From Cryptomeria japonica (lineage: Eukaryota > Streptophyta > Pinopsida > Cupressales > Cupressaceae), in NCBI RefSeq assembly GCF_030272615.1, contig NC_081410.1, positions 220,835,415 through 220,899,414 on the forward strand: a DNA stretch of 64,000 bases, given 5' to 3'. Below the pieces are notes generated by a model. The model ran no database searches, was not told the origin of the DNA, and was given only the letters and a program-made list of their open reading frames with translations. The translations under genes and the position numbers were made by a program. Shown piece after piece: positions 47,558 to 57,216 of this stretch. The number at the start of each line of letters is the position of its first letter. Positions within the stretch are counted from its first letter, which is position 1.

Positions 47558-48747
47558 ATGACTGCCACAGAGCCGGCCAATAGCAACAAGAAAGTCAGAA
47601 CCAGGCCAAAGGTACAGAAGGATTTGGAGGGAATCACGACAGAGAATGTAGGATTTGAGAGCGTGACCGGCAGCGAATGCTGTACCTGGTGGGAAGAAAC
47701 TCCTCCGGACCATGTGATAAAGGATTCCCTTAGGAAGGCCCAGGTAGACCATGCCATCCAAATGCCCACATTCAACATCAAGGATTTTGAGCTAGTACTG
47801 CGGACCATGGTGTCCGGATACAACCTGCAGGAACGAGCTTCCGTCATTCAGTTTCAGAGGTGCACGGTGCGAGTTTCTTTTAAACCAGAGGACTTCAAGA
47901 GGGTATTTGGTATACCCGAGAAGGGGGCATCTGCGGCCAAACCAACTAAAAAACTCACCAAGGAAAAAAAGAAATGGTTGATCGATTTGGTATGCAGGGA
48001 CGATCTCACAGAGGAACAATGGAAGAGTGCCTGGTCTGACGACAGGTGGGTGAAGCGTGCGTTTATTGCACCAGCAGAATGGAGGATGTTAATGGACCTG
48101 GTAAAAAGTCGCCTTACAGGAGCCAACCGTGCATCTGACATAGCTGTTTGGATGATAGGATTCATGAATGGGATTAAGTGTGGGAAGGTGTACAACTGGG
48201 GACAACTTCTTGTAGAACGAATTCATGATTTTCTCAAGATGGAACACAAGACATTCTACATGTGTCATCATGCCATCAGCCTATTCCTGGACGCCGTACG
48301 CCTGCAAGTACCACTAGAGATGTGGGAACCTTCGAACCGCCCAGACGGATGGAACCGAATAAGCCTACCATGTACTACTATACTCACCTGGACACACTAG
48401 GTGACACTGCGTAGCTAGCCAAAAGGAGAAGGAAGCTGGACACGTTCGTAGAGGTCGAAGATGCCAGCAACGCAGAGGATTCTAAGGATGCAGAAGAGAC
48501 TGAGGAGCAGGAAAGTGGTGATGAGGGGTTCCATATGGCACCGCACACAACTGCAGAGGATGAAGGGGAAGCAGAGTTGCAGCAGCAGGAAGAGGAGGAA
48601 GAGGAGGAAGAGGAGGATCAACACGGAGGGTTACAGGCACAATGGAAGAGTACAAGGGTAAAGTTCACACCTCCGAAATTATCTTCGGCACACTTGGTAC
48701 CTGTTGACGTGTCTAAAGTCGCGGAACTACGACTTCATCCGGCCAAC
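47558..48747 (+). pseudogene. Third ORF of gypsy A, N-terminal domain and acidic part
   Basis: Likely start ATG 47558 (MTATEPANSNKK); the frame is also open 645 bp further upstream. The domain parallels B: CCTWWEETP, FNIKDFELVLRTM, FKRVFGIPE, LVCRDDLTEEQW, ASDIAVWMIGFMNGI, HKTFYMCHHAISLFLDAVR. A frameshift near 48365 and a TAG at 48412 precede an acidic stretch containing twelve consecutive Glu. The frame then reads to GGCCAAC at 48747, where a 2.95 kb insertion interrupts it. Spacing and order match element B. Confidence 0.8.
48741..48747. repeat. Direct repeat GGCCAAC, left copy
   Basis: GGCCAAC recurs at 51695-51701. Removing 48748-51701 lets the ORF3 frame read on without a break. Confidence 0.65.
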
Positions 48748-51694
48748 GCATAATAGAATACTAAGAATCCTATCCTCTCTTGAGATAAGGAAATCCCTAA
48801 TGCTGTGTTAAATTGATCAATGAGGATGATCTCAATGTTTCGTTTGTCAGGTCTTGACTGCAGGATTACTCAGTGATTGATGTGATTTGCTAGGAGCACA
48901 AGGTGTCTTACGATTTTGCAACTAGCTGGTCTTCTACGATTCTCAGACTGCGAAATAAAATTAAAAGGGAAGGGATAGGAGATCTAAAACTATCAAGACT
49001 GGTATGCGGGTAGACGGATTCAACATAACCAATCCCTGCTTGGCTAGAATAGCTCACAACCTTGCAGGAACGATGCAATCTTCAAGGGGACTTGGAAGAT
49101 TTTCAGACTGCAAACGCACGGCTAAGAACCCAATTCTAGCGCAGCTCAGACGGACAGCTGCAATTGAACTAAGCACAATTCAAAGGCTTAGGTTAATCAT
49201 ACGAAAGGATACACAATCAATATATCCTCAATGGTATGAGCCTGAATCTATCAAATACCTGCACACCCAAAACATAAAGATCTATCTAAAATGCTAAAAG
49301 AAACCATGCAAACAGGATGAAAACAAGATGATAAACACCAAATCAATGTCTATATATTGATTTCAGTTGCCTATTACAACAATTTTTGTAGCATCTCTAT
49401 GCTACTACTAAGATTTAACCTATTCTAGACGTCTAACCACCAAAAATTCTAACTATCTAACTGTCTAACCCTTTACAAAAGAAAGGCCTCTGCCTTTTAT
49501 AGATCTTTACAATATTGAATTGAAGGCTAGGATAGACTGCACCCAAGGGTCCTGATCTGCCTTCCAGAAGCTGGCAGCCCTAACCCATGCCCATTAAACT
49601 CTCAGTCATCCACCCAACAAACCTCACAAGTGCCTACAACTGTTTGGATTAAATTTGGGTCTATCCGGTAGTTGGACATAACTGTCCACAACTGACCTGT
49701 TTCCCTTTTGTTCCAAAATATCTTGAGTGGGGCCCACAAGCAGTTTTACAATAAAACAATTTCAGTTCTTAAAAACTGAACTTCTGGAATTAAATCCAGC
49801 TGTGCACTTTTCCTGAGAACTCATGACTGCTGCATTCGGAGTGTTCTTTGGTCTTTGGTCCCGGCGGTGGTCTTTAGCTTGTCGTCGGCACACTTCCCAA
49901 TGCTCGGTTGCTCTCGCGCTCTTGCAACGTGTTCCCGCATCTTCTTCTTCAGCGTTCAGTGCTTGGCTCCTTGACGTTTCAGGTCTTCACCTGGTTTCTT
50001 CTGATGACGTCTTGCGAACAATCAATTTGAAAAATTAATTAAATTAATTTAACAAACATTAAATTATAAACAACGTCTGGCTCGAGAAGCTCTTTGTGAG
50101 ATGTATCTTTAAAGGTTTTTCTTTCTTCTCTGGGAATTTAGGACCGTTAGGCAAGTTTGGTTTCGAGTTAAGGCCAGCTCTTTTGAATTCATTAAGGCTT
50201 AAGGATTAAAATGCGCGAGTTCTCACTTGGTTGACCCCTTGGCAAAACTCGACTCTTTAGCCAAATTGTGAATGCCTTTAAAATACTTTCTCCTTTTACC
50301 TGGTAAAGTTCGGATTCAACTGGTGAAATTCAAGTTTTATTCTAAATCATGATGTTCACCCACTCAATTTTTGGGCCGTAGGGGTAAAATGCAAATACTT
50401 TAAAGCTTAACGCCCTTTTAGACTTTTTCGCGATTTATAAAAAATGACGCTCTTCCCTATTTTCGGGGTAAAACCACTTTTGCAAATGTTAAAGTTTATC
50501 GTTTTACATCATTCTGGCGATTTTCGGGTCAAGGGACCACTTTACAAACTTTATAAAAATAATGCCTGAATTTTACCGTTTGCCCATTTTTGGACTGGAA
50601 GGGCGATTTGGCAAATGTTTAAAGTTTCGCGATTTTTAGATGCTTGGCCAATTTCGGGTTAAAACGATTTTTTGAAAAGTGTTTATTAAAATGACGCCAC
50701 GCTTTTCACATTTTCGGGCTAAGAAGCCACTTTGCAAAGTTTTAAAAAAAACGCCTTACTTTTCAATTTCGGGCCGAAAAAAGGTTTAAAGTTTTAACGT
50801 TTTACCTATCACGCGATACTTATTTTCGAGCAAAAAAGGGGTCTTTGAAAAGTTTTTAAGTTTTACGTTTTTTCCCTATTTGCCATTTTCGGCCTTTAAG
50901 GCCATTTTGCAAATTTATTAAACGCTTTCTCTTTTTACCTTCACGCGATTTCGTTTTCGGCGTAAAAAGGTCTTTTGGAAATTTTAAGTGATTTTAGCTC
51001 ATGGAGGCGATTTGCAACTTCAGCATGAAAGGATATTTACGAACTTGAACTAAGGAAGTCTTTTGGGCCGAAAATGTATATTGCGCGATTTTGGAGGATT
51101 GAAGATTTTCGGCCTACACCGTAGTTTTGCAAGTTTCTTTGCTTTTCGGCCTAAATGCCGATTTCGCCTCTTCTTTCATTTTCGGCATGTTGGCTTGTGT
51201 TGCGTGATCTTCAAATGCTTACTATTTTTGGCCTGAAACCTTATTTTGTGAGATTTTCAATTTCGGCCTACTTGGTCATTTCACAAACTTGGACGCGTTT
51301 TACTTTTCAGCCCTTGGAGAAGAATGAAAGACTATCGATGCCTGGTAATAAAGAAGGGTTATCGTGCCATGCCTAGGGTTTATTTCGGGCAGATGGAGTG
51401 GAATGAGCGATTTTATTTGCCCTTCCCGTAAGCGAACTTGGGATTGCTTGGTCTGATTTTGGCCAAAATGGAGATTCTGTGAGATTCTGCACTGCTTAGA
51501 TGAACACTGAGATTTTCCTTACCTCGCGATTTTGTTGTGCCTACCCGTTTGACTCAAAAACAAACTTCGGGTGATGGGGACTCTGGGCGATTTCTCTCTT
51601 CTATCAGGCAGATCAAACCTAGAACGGGGGTCCCCTGTCAAAGACGAGGTGTGTGTGCGATACGCACAACAAGACCGTAGGAAGCACTTACAGT
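48748..51694. mobile_element. Unclassified 2.95 kb insertion in ORF3 of gypsy A
   Basis: Bounded by the 7-bp direct repeat GGCCAAC. It starts GCATAATAG and ends TTACAGTG, without TG...CA ends or obvious inverted repeats. 48800-50040 has no credible ORF. 50080-51480 is a degenerate tandem array. No transposase, RT, primer site or A tail is visible, so the class is open. Confidence 0.55.
50080..51480. repeat. Degenerate tandem array around TTTTCGGGCTAAAA...TTTGCAAA
   Basis: At least fifteen occurrences of TTTTCGGGC/TTTCGGCC followed by a short spacer, AAGGCCACTTTGCAAA and A/T-rich sequence, with irregular 60-90 bp spacing. Confidence 0.8.
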
Positions 51695-53097
51695 GGCCAA
51701 CCCTGTGGGGGACGCACGACCAGTAGGGGTGTTGCTTCGGAAAATCAATGAAGGGGAACCACCAGCACAACGACGGGTATCATTACCACAAATCATCTTG
51801 GCTGTACTTGCGTCAGAAGCCATGGAGAGTACAAGTACAGTAGACTAGATAGTGGCAGGGGAGGCCGTACCAGGAAAAGACACAATGGCCGAGCAGGGAA
51901 TTGGTACGGCAGATCCAGGTTCTGGTACGACAGACATTGGTATGGTACCAGCAGGTACTGGTACAACATCAACAGGTACTGGTACGGTTCCAACAGGTAC
52001 TGGTACGGCTCCGACAGGAACTGATACAACTCCAACAGGTACTGGTAGGACACCAGCAGGTACCGACACACTAGGTGCTAGTACGGTTCCAACAGGGAAG
52101 GAGGAGGCAGGGAAGGGGATGGCTTGGAGGCATTGGCAGCACTGGAGACACTCATGGATGAAGATATAGATGCTTCGCTAGATGGATGGATGGGGCAGTT
52201 TGCACTCACTCCACACCTTCCCCCCTCCCCCGCACCGCACAGCATGGCCATTGGGGCGCACCTGACACTGGACAGGACTATTACTATCACAGACCAAGAC
52301 GTGAGGATGTCTGTGGACTGAGAGCATTAGGCCCCAGGAAGTGGCGGGCAGGACCAAAAGAGCAGCTATGATGGGGAAAGTGAGCCAGAAGGATCACTGG
52401 CAGGGCTCCACCTCACTCCACCAGATCCGAGTGATCCACTAGGCTCACTTCAGCGATTTATTGGAGATCTACAGGGGCTCTCCGATGTTGCACGGGGAAT
52501 GGCACAGTTGATTGGGCAGATGGAGTCTGGCAACTCCGTTGACACTACGCAACTGTGCCACTTCATGACTTCGGGGTCTGTAGAGGAGTTTGCACGCCAC
52601 TTCGAGCAGCAAGGGTGGCTGGATAGTAGTACGCTAGAGATGGTTCAGGAATGGACTCACAGGTGCCTGGTGGGAGGCAGGGGCACTTTGGGCACCACCT
52701 TCCGCAGCATGGAGGGGGCCTTCTGGGATGTGTACTTGCGGATTCGACGACACCAGATAGAGCAGGAGGCCCAACGGTTGTATATAACAAAACTGGAGAA
52801 GGGGAGAAGCATGCACAACTAGCTGCAGTAGAAAAGAACTTGCGGAATGAGTTAGAAATGAAGGTGACTACCCTATGAGGCCCGTTGCAGCATGCAGAAG
52901 GAGGTGCAAGTATTGGCAGCCAAGGTGGCAGAGCTCACCTCACAGATGGAGCAAAAAGATAAGAAACTGTTGGCAGCTGCCCACATGGTAAAGAAGGCAC
53001 GGGAACGACAGCTGCTGGCAGAGAAGAACCTAAGACTTCACACCGGGCAACAACCTCCTTCTTCGACCACCACAGGGATGCCTCCTCCCTCTTCTTA
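51695..53097 (+). pseudogene. Third ORF of gypsy A, variable region and coiled-coil end
   Basis: After the insertion the frame reads NPVGDARPVGVLLRKINEGE, then a Gly-Thr-Pro repeat (51930-52100), a shift near 52115, SLDGWMGQFALTPHLPPSP, HFEQQGWLDSSTLEMVQEW and a coiled coil (about 52890-53050) with KDKKLLAAAHMVKK and a Pro/Ser end at 53097. The three conserved blocks occur in the same order in element B. Stops and at least two frameshifts are present. Confidence 0.75.
51930..52095 (+). repeat. 21-bp minisatellite coding Gly-Thr-rich heptads
   Basis: About six copies of a 21-bp unit beginning GGTACTGGTAC, encoding G-T-G-T-x-x-T. Confidence 0.88.
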
Positions 53098-53154
53098 GTC
53101 CTAGTTTGTGTTTTGTGTTTCAGCTCCTATTGTCTTAGTCGTTTGGAAGACGAC

Positions 53155-53174
53155 TACTTTTTTGGGGGGGCTAA
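53155..53174 (+). other. Polypurine tract region of gypsy A
   Basis: A T run then GGGGGGGG and CTAA directly before the 3' LTR. Confidence 0.75.
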
Positions 53175-53519
53175 TGTTAGAGGTCAATAACACATGTTAG
53201 TAGGGATGATAGTTATATTTGTGTTTATGTTTATGTTGAGTTGCCGAGAGGTTCTCGTCGAGTAGTTGGGAGTTGGTGACGGTTGGCAACTTGGCCAACC
53301 GTCGAGTCTATATATGGTTTGGATGGAACCTCGGCAAGGGGAGATGATGTAGGGATATATTCTGGATAATTCAATAAAGATATAACTCTTCCGGTCTAGT
53401 TGTTAATCATTATTACTTATGCTGTGATATATGAATGTTCTGTTACATGAATAACTGGTACGTGTGGAAAACATTGTGTTATCTGTGAGTGTTACCAACC
53501 TTACATTAAGGACTAAACA
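53175..53519 (+). repeat. 3' LTR of gypsy A
   Basis: 345 bp, TGTTAGAGGTC...GGACTAAACA, partner of 29294-29636. Confidence 0.92.
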
Positions 53520-53639
53520 ATGATTTTGGGCGAGTACGATTTTGGGCAATTTTTTGACCCAGACTTGTCCAAGTCTGAGTTCGAGCCCACTGGACTCGGC
53601 GAGTGTGACTCGACTCGGAAATTGCCCAAACTCGATGAT

Positions 53640-54910
53640 TTTGGGCGATTCTCGTTTCTCTGCTTTTAGCGCTTCCCACCATCTCCTCGTTTCCTCTCTG
53701 TATAAAGTCTTCACCTCCTCCCGTCGTCTAAGAAACGAAATAAGCTTGCCACTCAAAGATCGATGATCCTCCAGCCTTTCAGAAACATCGAAGCCTATGC
53801 TCGGAACTGCCCACTCCAACAACGATTCCATGTTTACCAGATACTCCTTTGGGGCGATTGCCTTCATGACCGTTCAGACCTGTGCCCATAAGGATTCAAA
53901 CTCCAGACCCTGTGCCATGATAAGTGAATAAATGTCAGCTCGGGTCCGATAGCGGCGACCAATTAGACCCAAATCTTCTCTCAGGACCAGTTGCACACTT
54001 CGAGTCAATAGAGGGTCCCTCGAACAAAACATATTCTTTAGCCTCCGCTCCAAAACCAGACCCCAAAAGGTAGTAAGAAGTTTTGAAGTCTTTATAGTAA
54101 AATTTGCCTCCATTGCAAACAATGCAGGTTGTGAAACTCAAAAATTGTCGAAAAAACCATGCTTGCAGACCAAGAGACTTCATGAGTACGCAAAGAAATG
54201 ACTCCCTCTTTCCCACTCTTTACATAAATGCAAACCTTACAGGCACCGCCGCCACTACAGAAGTTATTGGCATTAATTGCCAACTTCAAACGAGCCAGCC
54301 TAAGCTCTCGAGAGGAGAACAAGCCGTCCACATCACACATAATTTGTTAACCACCAAGTATAGAGGAGTACATGCCAATTAAGGCAACCATTGGACAATG
54401 CTGTCATCACCCCCCCACCATTTCTTCACACGACTTCCCAATTCACACACCACATTGGATAAAATATCCGCCACCATATTTCTCCCCCTCCTAATGTGAG
54501 AGATGCGAAAGTCTTGAAAACCACTCAATTTTGAGCAAATTATTGAAATGAATTTATTTAATCACCAACTTGAAGAAATTCCTTTCACAATTGCATCCAC
54601 TACCACTTTAGAGTCACCTTCAAGACGCATTCTTGGAATGTTCATATTATTGGACAATTCCATTGCTAAAAGAGTGGCATGTGCTTCAGCCTCATTATTT
54701 GTCCCATCTTGCAACCTTTGCGCACCTTTGAAGAGGATCTTCCCCTCCTCATCCCTACCAACGCAGCCTACACCTGAAATACCCAGGTTACCTCTTGACG
54801 CTCCATCAAAATTAATCTTAATCCACCCTTGCTTCGGCCTAACCCACACCTCTTCACCTCTCCTGCCCACCTTACCCGAAGGATGAACCCTAGAGAACCC
54901 ATGAACGGGT
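53640..54910 (-). pseudogene. LINE ORF2 end: RNase H-like domain plus downstream conserved region
   Basis: Minus strand. 54910-54562 is an RNase H-like (RVT_3-type) domain: KINFDGASRGN, NNEAEAHATLLAMEL, LEGDSKVVVDAIV; the catalytic Asp, Glu and Asp are present. The frame continues with shifts past RISHIRRGRN. Between 54130 and 53640 two overlapping frames give RRYRTRADIYSLIMAQGLEF, MKAIAPKEYLVNMESLLEW, LISFLRRREEVKTLY and RRWWEALKAEKRE, a well-formed helical region I cannot assign. The 5' side is truncated at 54910 by the original insertion event. Confidence 0.75.
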
Positions 54911-54926
54911 ATGCGCAATTTCAATT
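54911..54926. repeat. LINE target site duplication, right copy
   Basis: ATGCGCAATTTCAATT, 15/16 identical to 28103-28118. Confidence 0.88.
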
Positions 54927-55615
54927 ATATTAATTAATTAATCTTTTATATTCAATTACTTTTTAAAATATTATTATTAATACTTTCTTGCTAATAAAAC
55001 ATTAAACTAAACACAAGGGTAAGGGATTGAGACTAACAATGCGAAATGCCAAGAGGACTAACACTAACATGATTGGCAAACGATGAACAAGAGTACTTGA
55101 CAGGGTCTTGTTCCCGTAGGAACGATGGTATGACAAGGGTCTGACTGATAACTCCAGTTTTCCACTTTACCATTGGGTCATAGAGCACGCTCAGACCTGA
55201 AGGTTCAGGTAGAGTCGATCCTCGGTACCTGCAGCTGCATAAACAAATTGTCGAACATTTACATATAACCATATAATATCATACCGTGAAAAGGGAATGG
55301 AAGCGACATAGCTTACCGGTAAAGAATAGTGCGGCGCTTTTCCCTTTCACCGAAGCACATCAAGGATAAAGCACAGTGTATGTCAGAACAATTAAACATC
55401 GATAAATATAATGATTAATTCCTAACTTCACACATATAATTCATCTCAATAATCATCTACCTAACTGAGCATAGCTACTCATCATATAAACACACAATGA
55501 TCATCATCATATAAATCATCATCTGATCCATAAAGTATATATCAAAATAGCCACATAAACTACAACAAAGGTCATCTAGGGTTAAATCGAGTCTGATCAA
55601 GGGAGGGGCATCACA
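54927..55615 (-). other. Right arm of the interrupted solo LTR
   Basis: Non-coding, ends GGGAGGGGCATCACA. It continues the LTR from 28102. Confidence 0.65.
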
Positions 55616-55620
55616 GTTCA
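55616..55620. repeat. Target site duplication GTTCA, right copy
   Basis: Matches 24909-24913. Confidence 0.8.
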
Positions 55621-56054
55621 ACAGATTATCAAATACATAAATAATGGTATTATTCTCCAAAGATGTTCGTCACTCCAAAAGAAATTAAGTTCACAGAAAG
55701 AAAAAGAGAGAAAATGTCTTAATGTCCACAAATGACAAAGAGTAGGTCAAAGAGACTTGAAGAGTACAATTAGTTATAATAGAGAAGTACTATGGTGAAA
55801 GTAACCTAGATTAAGAAAAGCAACTAGGTACGGAGGTATAGAATACTCAATGTACATCAAATTTAAATAGGAAAATGCACATCAATACTCAATTTAATCA
55901 CTCCTAAACTTCTACTTTATCTTCTATCACTTTAAAAATTATCTGAACAAGCCAAGAACCCAAATTGTAATCACTAGTTTCCATTCGTTTAAATAAAGTA
56001 TGAAATTGAAAGAATGAGGATGCTGCTCCTTTAGTCAGATTGTCCTGCTTTTTG

Positions 56055-57202
56055 TGATGTCCCCATCCTCTACATAAAAACAATCTAGCAACACATGTGC
56101 GGCAGACCATGGACACTTCCAAGTATTTAGCAAATAAAAGTAAGAGTGTACATAGCAAATGTGTAATTCAAACATTTAGATTGAGAGAAAGCTCCTTGTA
56201 TTATCTTCAATGATAATACATGAAAAAAGCCATTTCAATAACATACTTGTTAAAAAAAGGCAGCGCTTATGTTTATAAGGAGATAGCAGTTATATGCAGA
56301 GATATACATATCATAGCCGATATTCATGATTCCTCTAAGTATGGAGAATTCCTATATGCACCAATAGTTTATGAAGACAATTCGTATTGATTTCATCATA
56401 CCCAATTAAGCAGAAACAACATATTATCCTCACGATGGAAGAAGGATCAGCAGATCAATGGTTATATCAATCATTAAGCAAATCTGATCAGCTTAGTTAA
56501 GAGGTGGAATTGATCCTTAACAATGAACAGTGATTAAGAATTCTATAAGTATAAATAACAAATGATCATATAGAAAGGTGCGATTAGGAAAGAATAAGGA
56601 TGTGACCATTCCCAAGGAGAGATGCAACCATTTGGTCCATAAGATATATAATGGGAATCGATCTCACTCTCGAGGGAATCAACGGATTTTGTCTTTTATT
56701 TCTATTTGTATCCATTATTGGATCTGCTTGATTGAGCATCAGCCATTGGCATTAAATCAGGTTGCATACTTCAAGTGAGAAATCAGAAACAGCACCATTG
56801 TATTTGCATATTTCCAAAGACCAATCCGGACACAGCAACATAGCATCATTTCCATCATCGAATTAGAAGGAGCCTCATAGCATATCTCACATCGATACAT
56901 CAGAAAGAGCAGAGATCTCTCTATATTGCAGATTGATTATCTTACCATTGCATTACTCCCAAGGTATATCAGAGACAATAGATATATTACATTCAATCAA
57001 TCAAGTTACTTTTTGCAGATTATATAATACTTGTATTATCATATATTGACCTTATGTTTCAGAATTGATATACTGTCATTCTATTAAACATTTATTATCA
57101 GCATTCATAAGGATTTTGTGTTTTTGACAAGAAGTCTCTTGCAATTGATTTTTGAGTTAATTGTCCCAAATTCTTAAGAATTAACATAAGGGGACATTAT
57201 AA
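56055..57202 (+). repeat. 5' LTR (1148 bp)
   Basis: TGATGTCCCCATCCTC...GGGGACATTATA, homologous to 59609-60396 at both ends, with about 390 bp (near 56530-56920) not present in the 3' LTR. Confidence 0.9.
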
Positions 57203-57204
57203 GT

Positions 57205-57216
57205 GGTATTAGAGCT
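57205..57216 (+). other. Primer-binding site, initiator tRNA-Met type
   Basis: TGGTATTAGAGC, one mismatch to TGGTATCAGAGC. Confidence 0.88.

Larger units (their letters stand above)
29294..53519 (+). mobile_element. Ty3/gypsy element A (OTA/Athila-like), with third ORF
   Basis: LTRs at 29294-29636 and 53175-53519, primer site at 29640, gag, protease, RT, RNase H, integrase with an unusual C-terminal extension, a third sense ORF, and a poly-G tract before the 3' LTR. It contains element B (29741-39443) and an unclassified insertion (48748-51694); its own length is about 11.6 kb. LTRs differ at about 10 positions plus a 2-base gap. Flanks GCGAT and ATGAT match only partly, so the target duplication is unclear. 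tRNA-Asp-type priming, the FLDD RT box and a third ORF after integrase suggest the Athila side of gypsy. Confidence 0.88.
28547..53630. mobile_element. GACTCGG-rich element of unknown class, host of gypsy A
   Basis: Arms at 28547-29293 and 53520-53630 are full of GACTCGG / CCGAGTC motifs in both directions. Flanks CTCTATGAT (28538-28546) and CTCGATGAT (53631-53639) form an 8/9 duplication, the size made by Mutator-like transposases. No transposase and no clear terminal inverted repeat are seen, so the class is inference. Without gypsy A the element is about 0.86 kb. Confidence 0.5.
28119..54910 (-). mobile_element. 5'-truncated LINE (L1-type), interrupted by nested elements
   Basis: The minus-strand LINE has its A tail as a T run at 28118-28127, a typical 3' end (TTGATCGATAATATTGG on the plus strand), ORF tail at 28390-28546, and upstream coding at 53640-54910 beginning inside the RNase H domain. 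A 16-bp target duplication brackets 28119-54910. Excluding the 25 kb inserted at 28547-53630, only about 1.7 kb of LINE is left. Confidence 0.85.
24914..55615 (-). mobile_element. Solo LTR of a TGTRATGYCCC-ended family, split by the LINE nest
   Basis: The plus strand starts TGTAATGCCCCGC at 24914 and ends GGGGCATCACA at 55615, with GTTCA on both sides. Read on the minus strand the start TGTGATGCCCCTCCCTTGATC resembles the solo LTR at 61174. Removing the LINE insertion leaves about 3.9 kb. No primer site, polypurine tract or coding region is seen in the remainder, so a solo LTR from LTR-LTR recombination is the simplest reading. Confidence 0.75.

Noticed and set aside
29289-53524. Target duplication for gypsy A (GCGAT / ATGAT)
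   Set aside because: Only three of five bases agree, so it is not claimed; the LTR ends themselves are clear.
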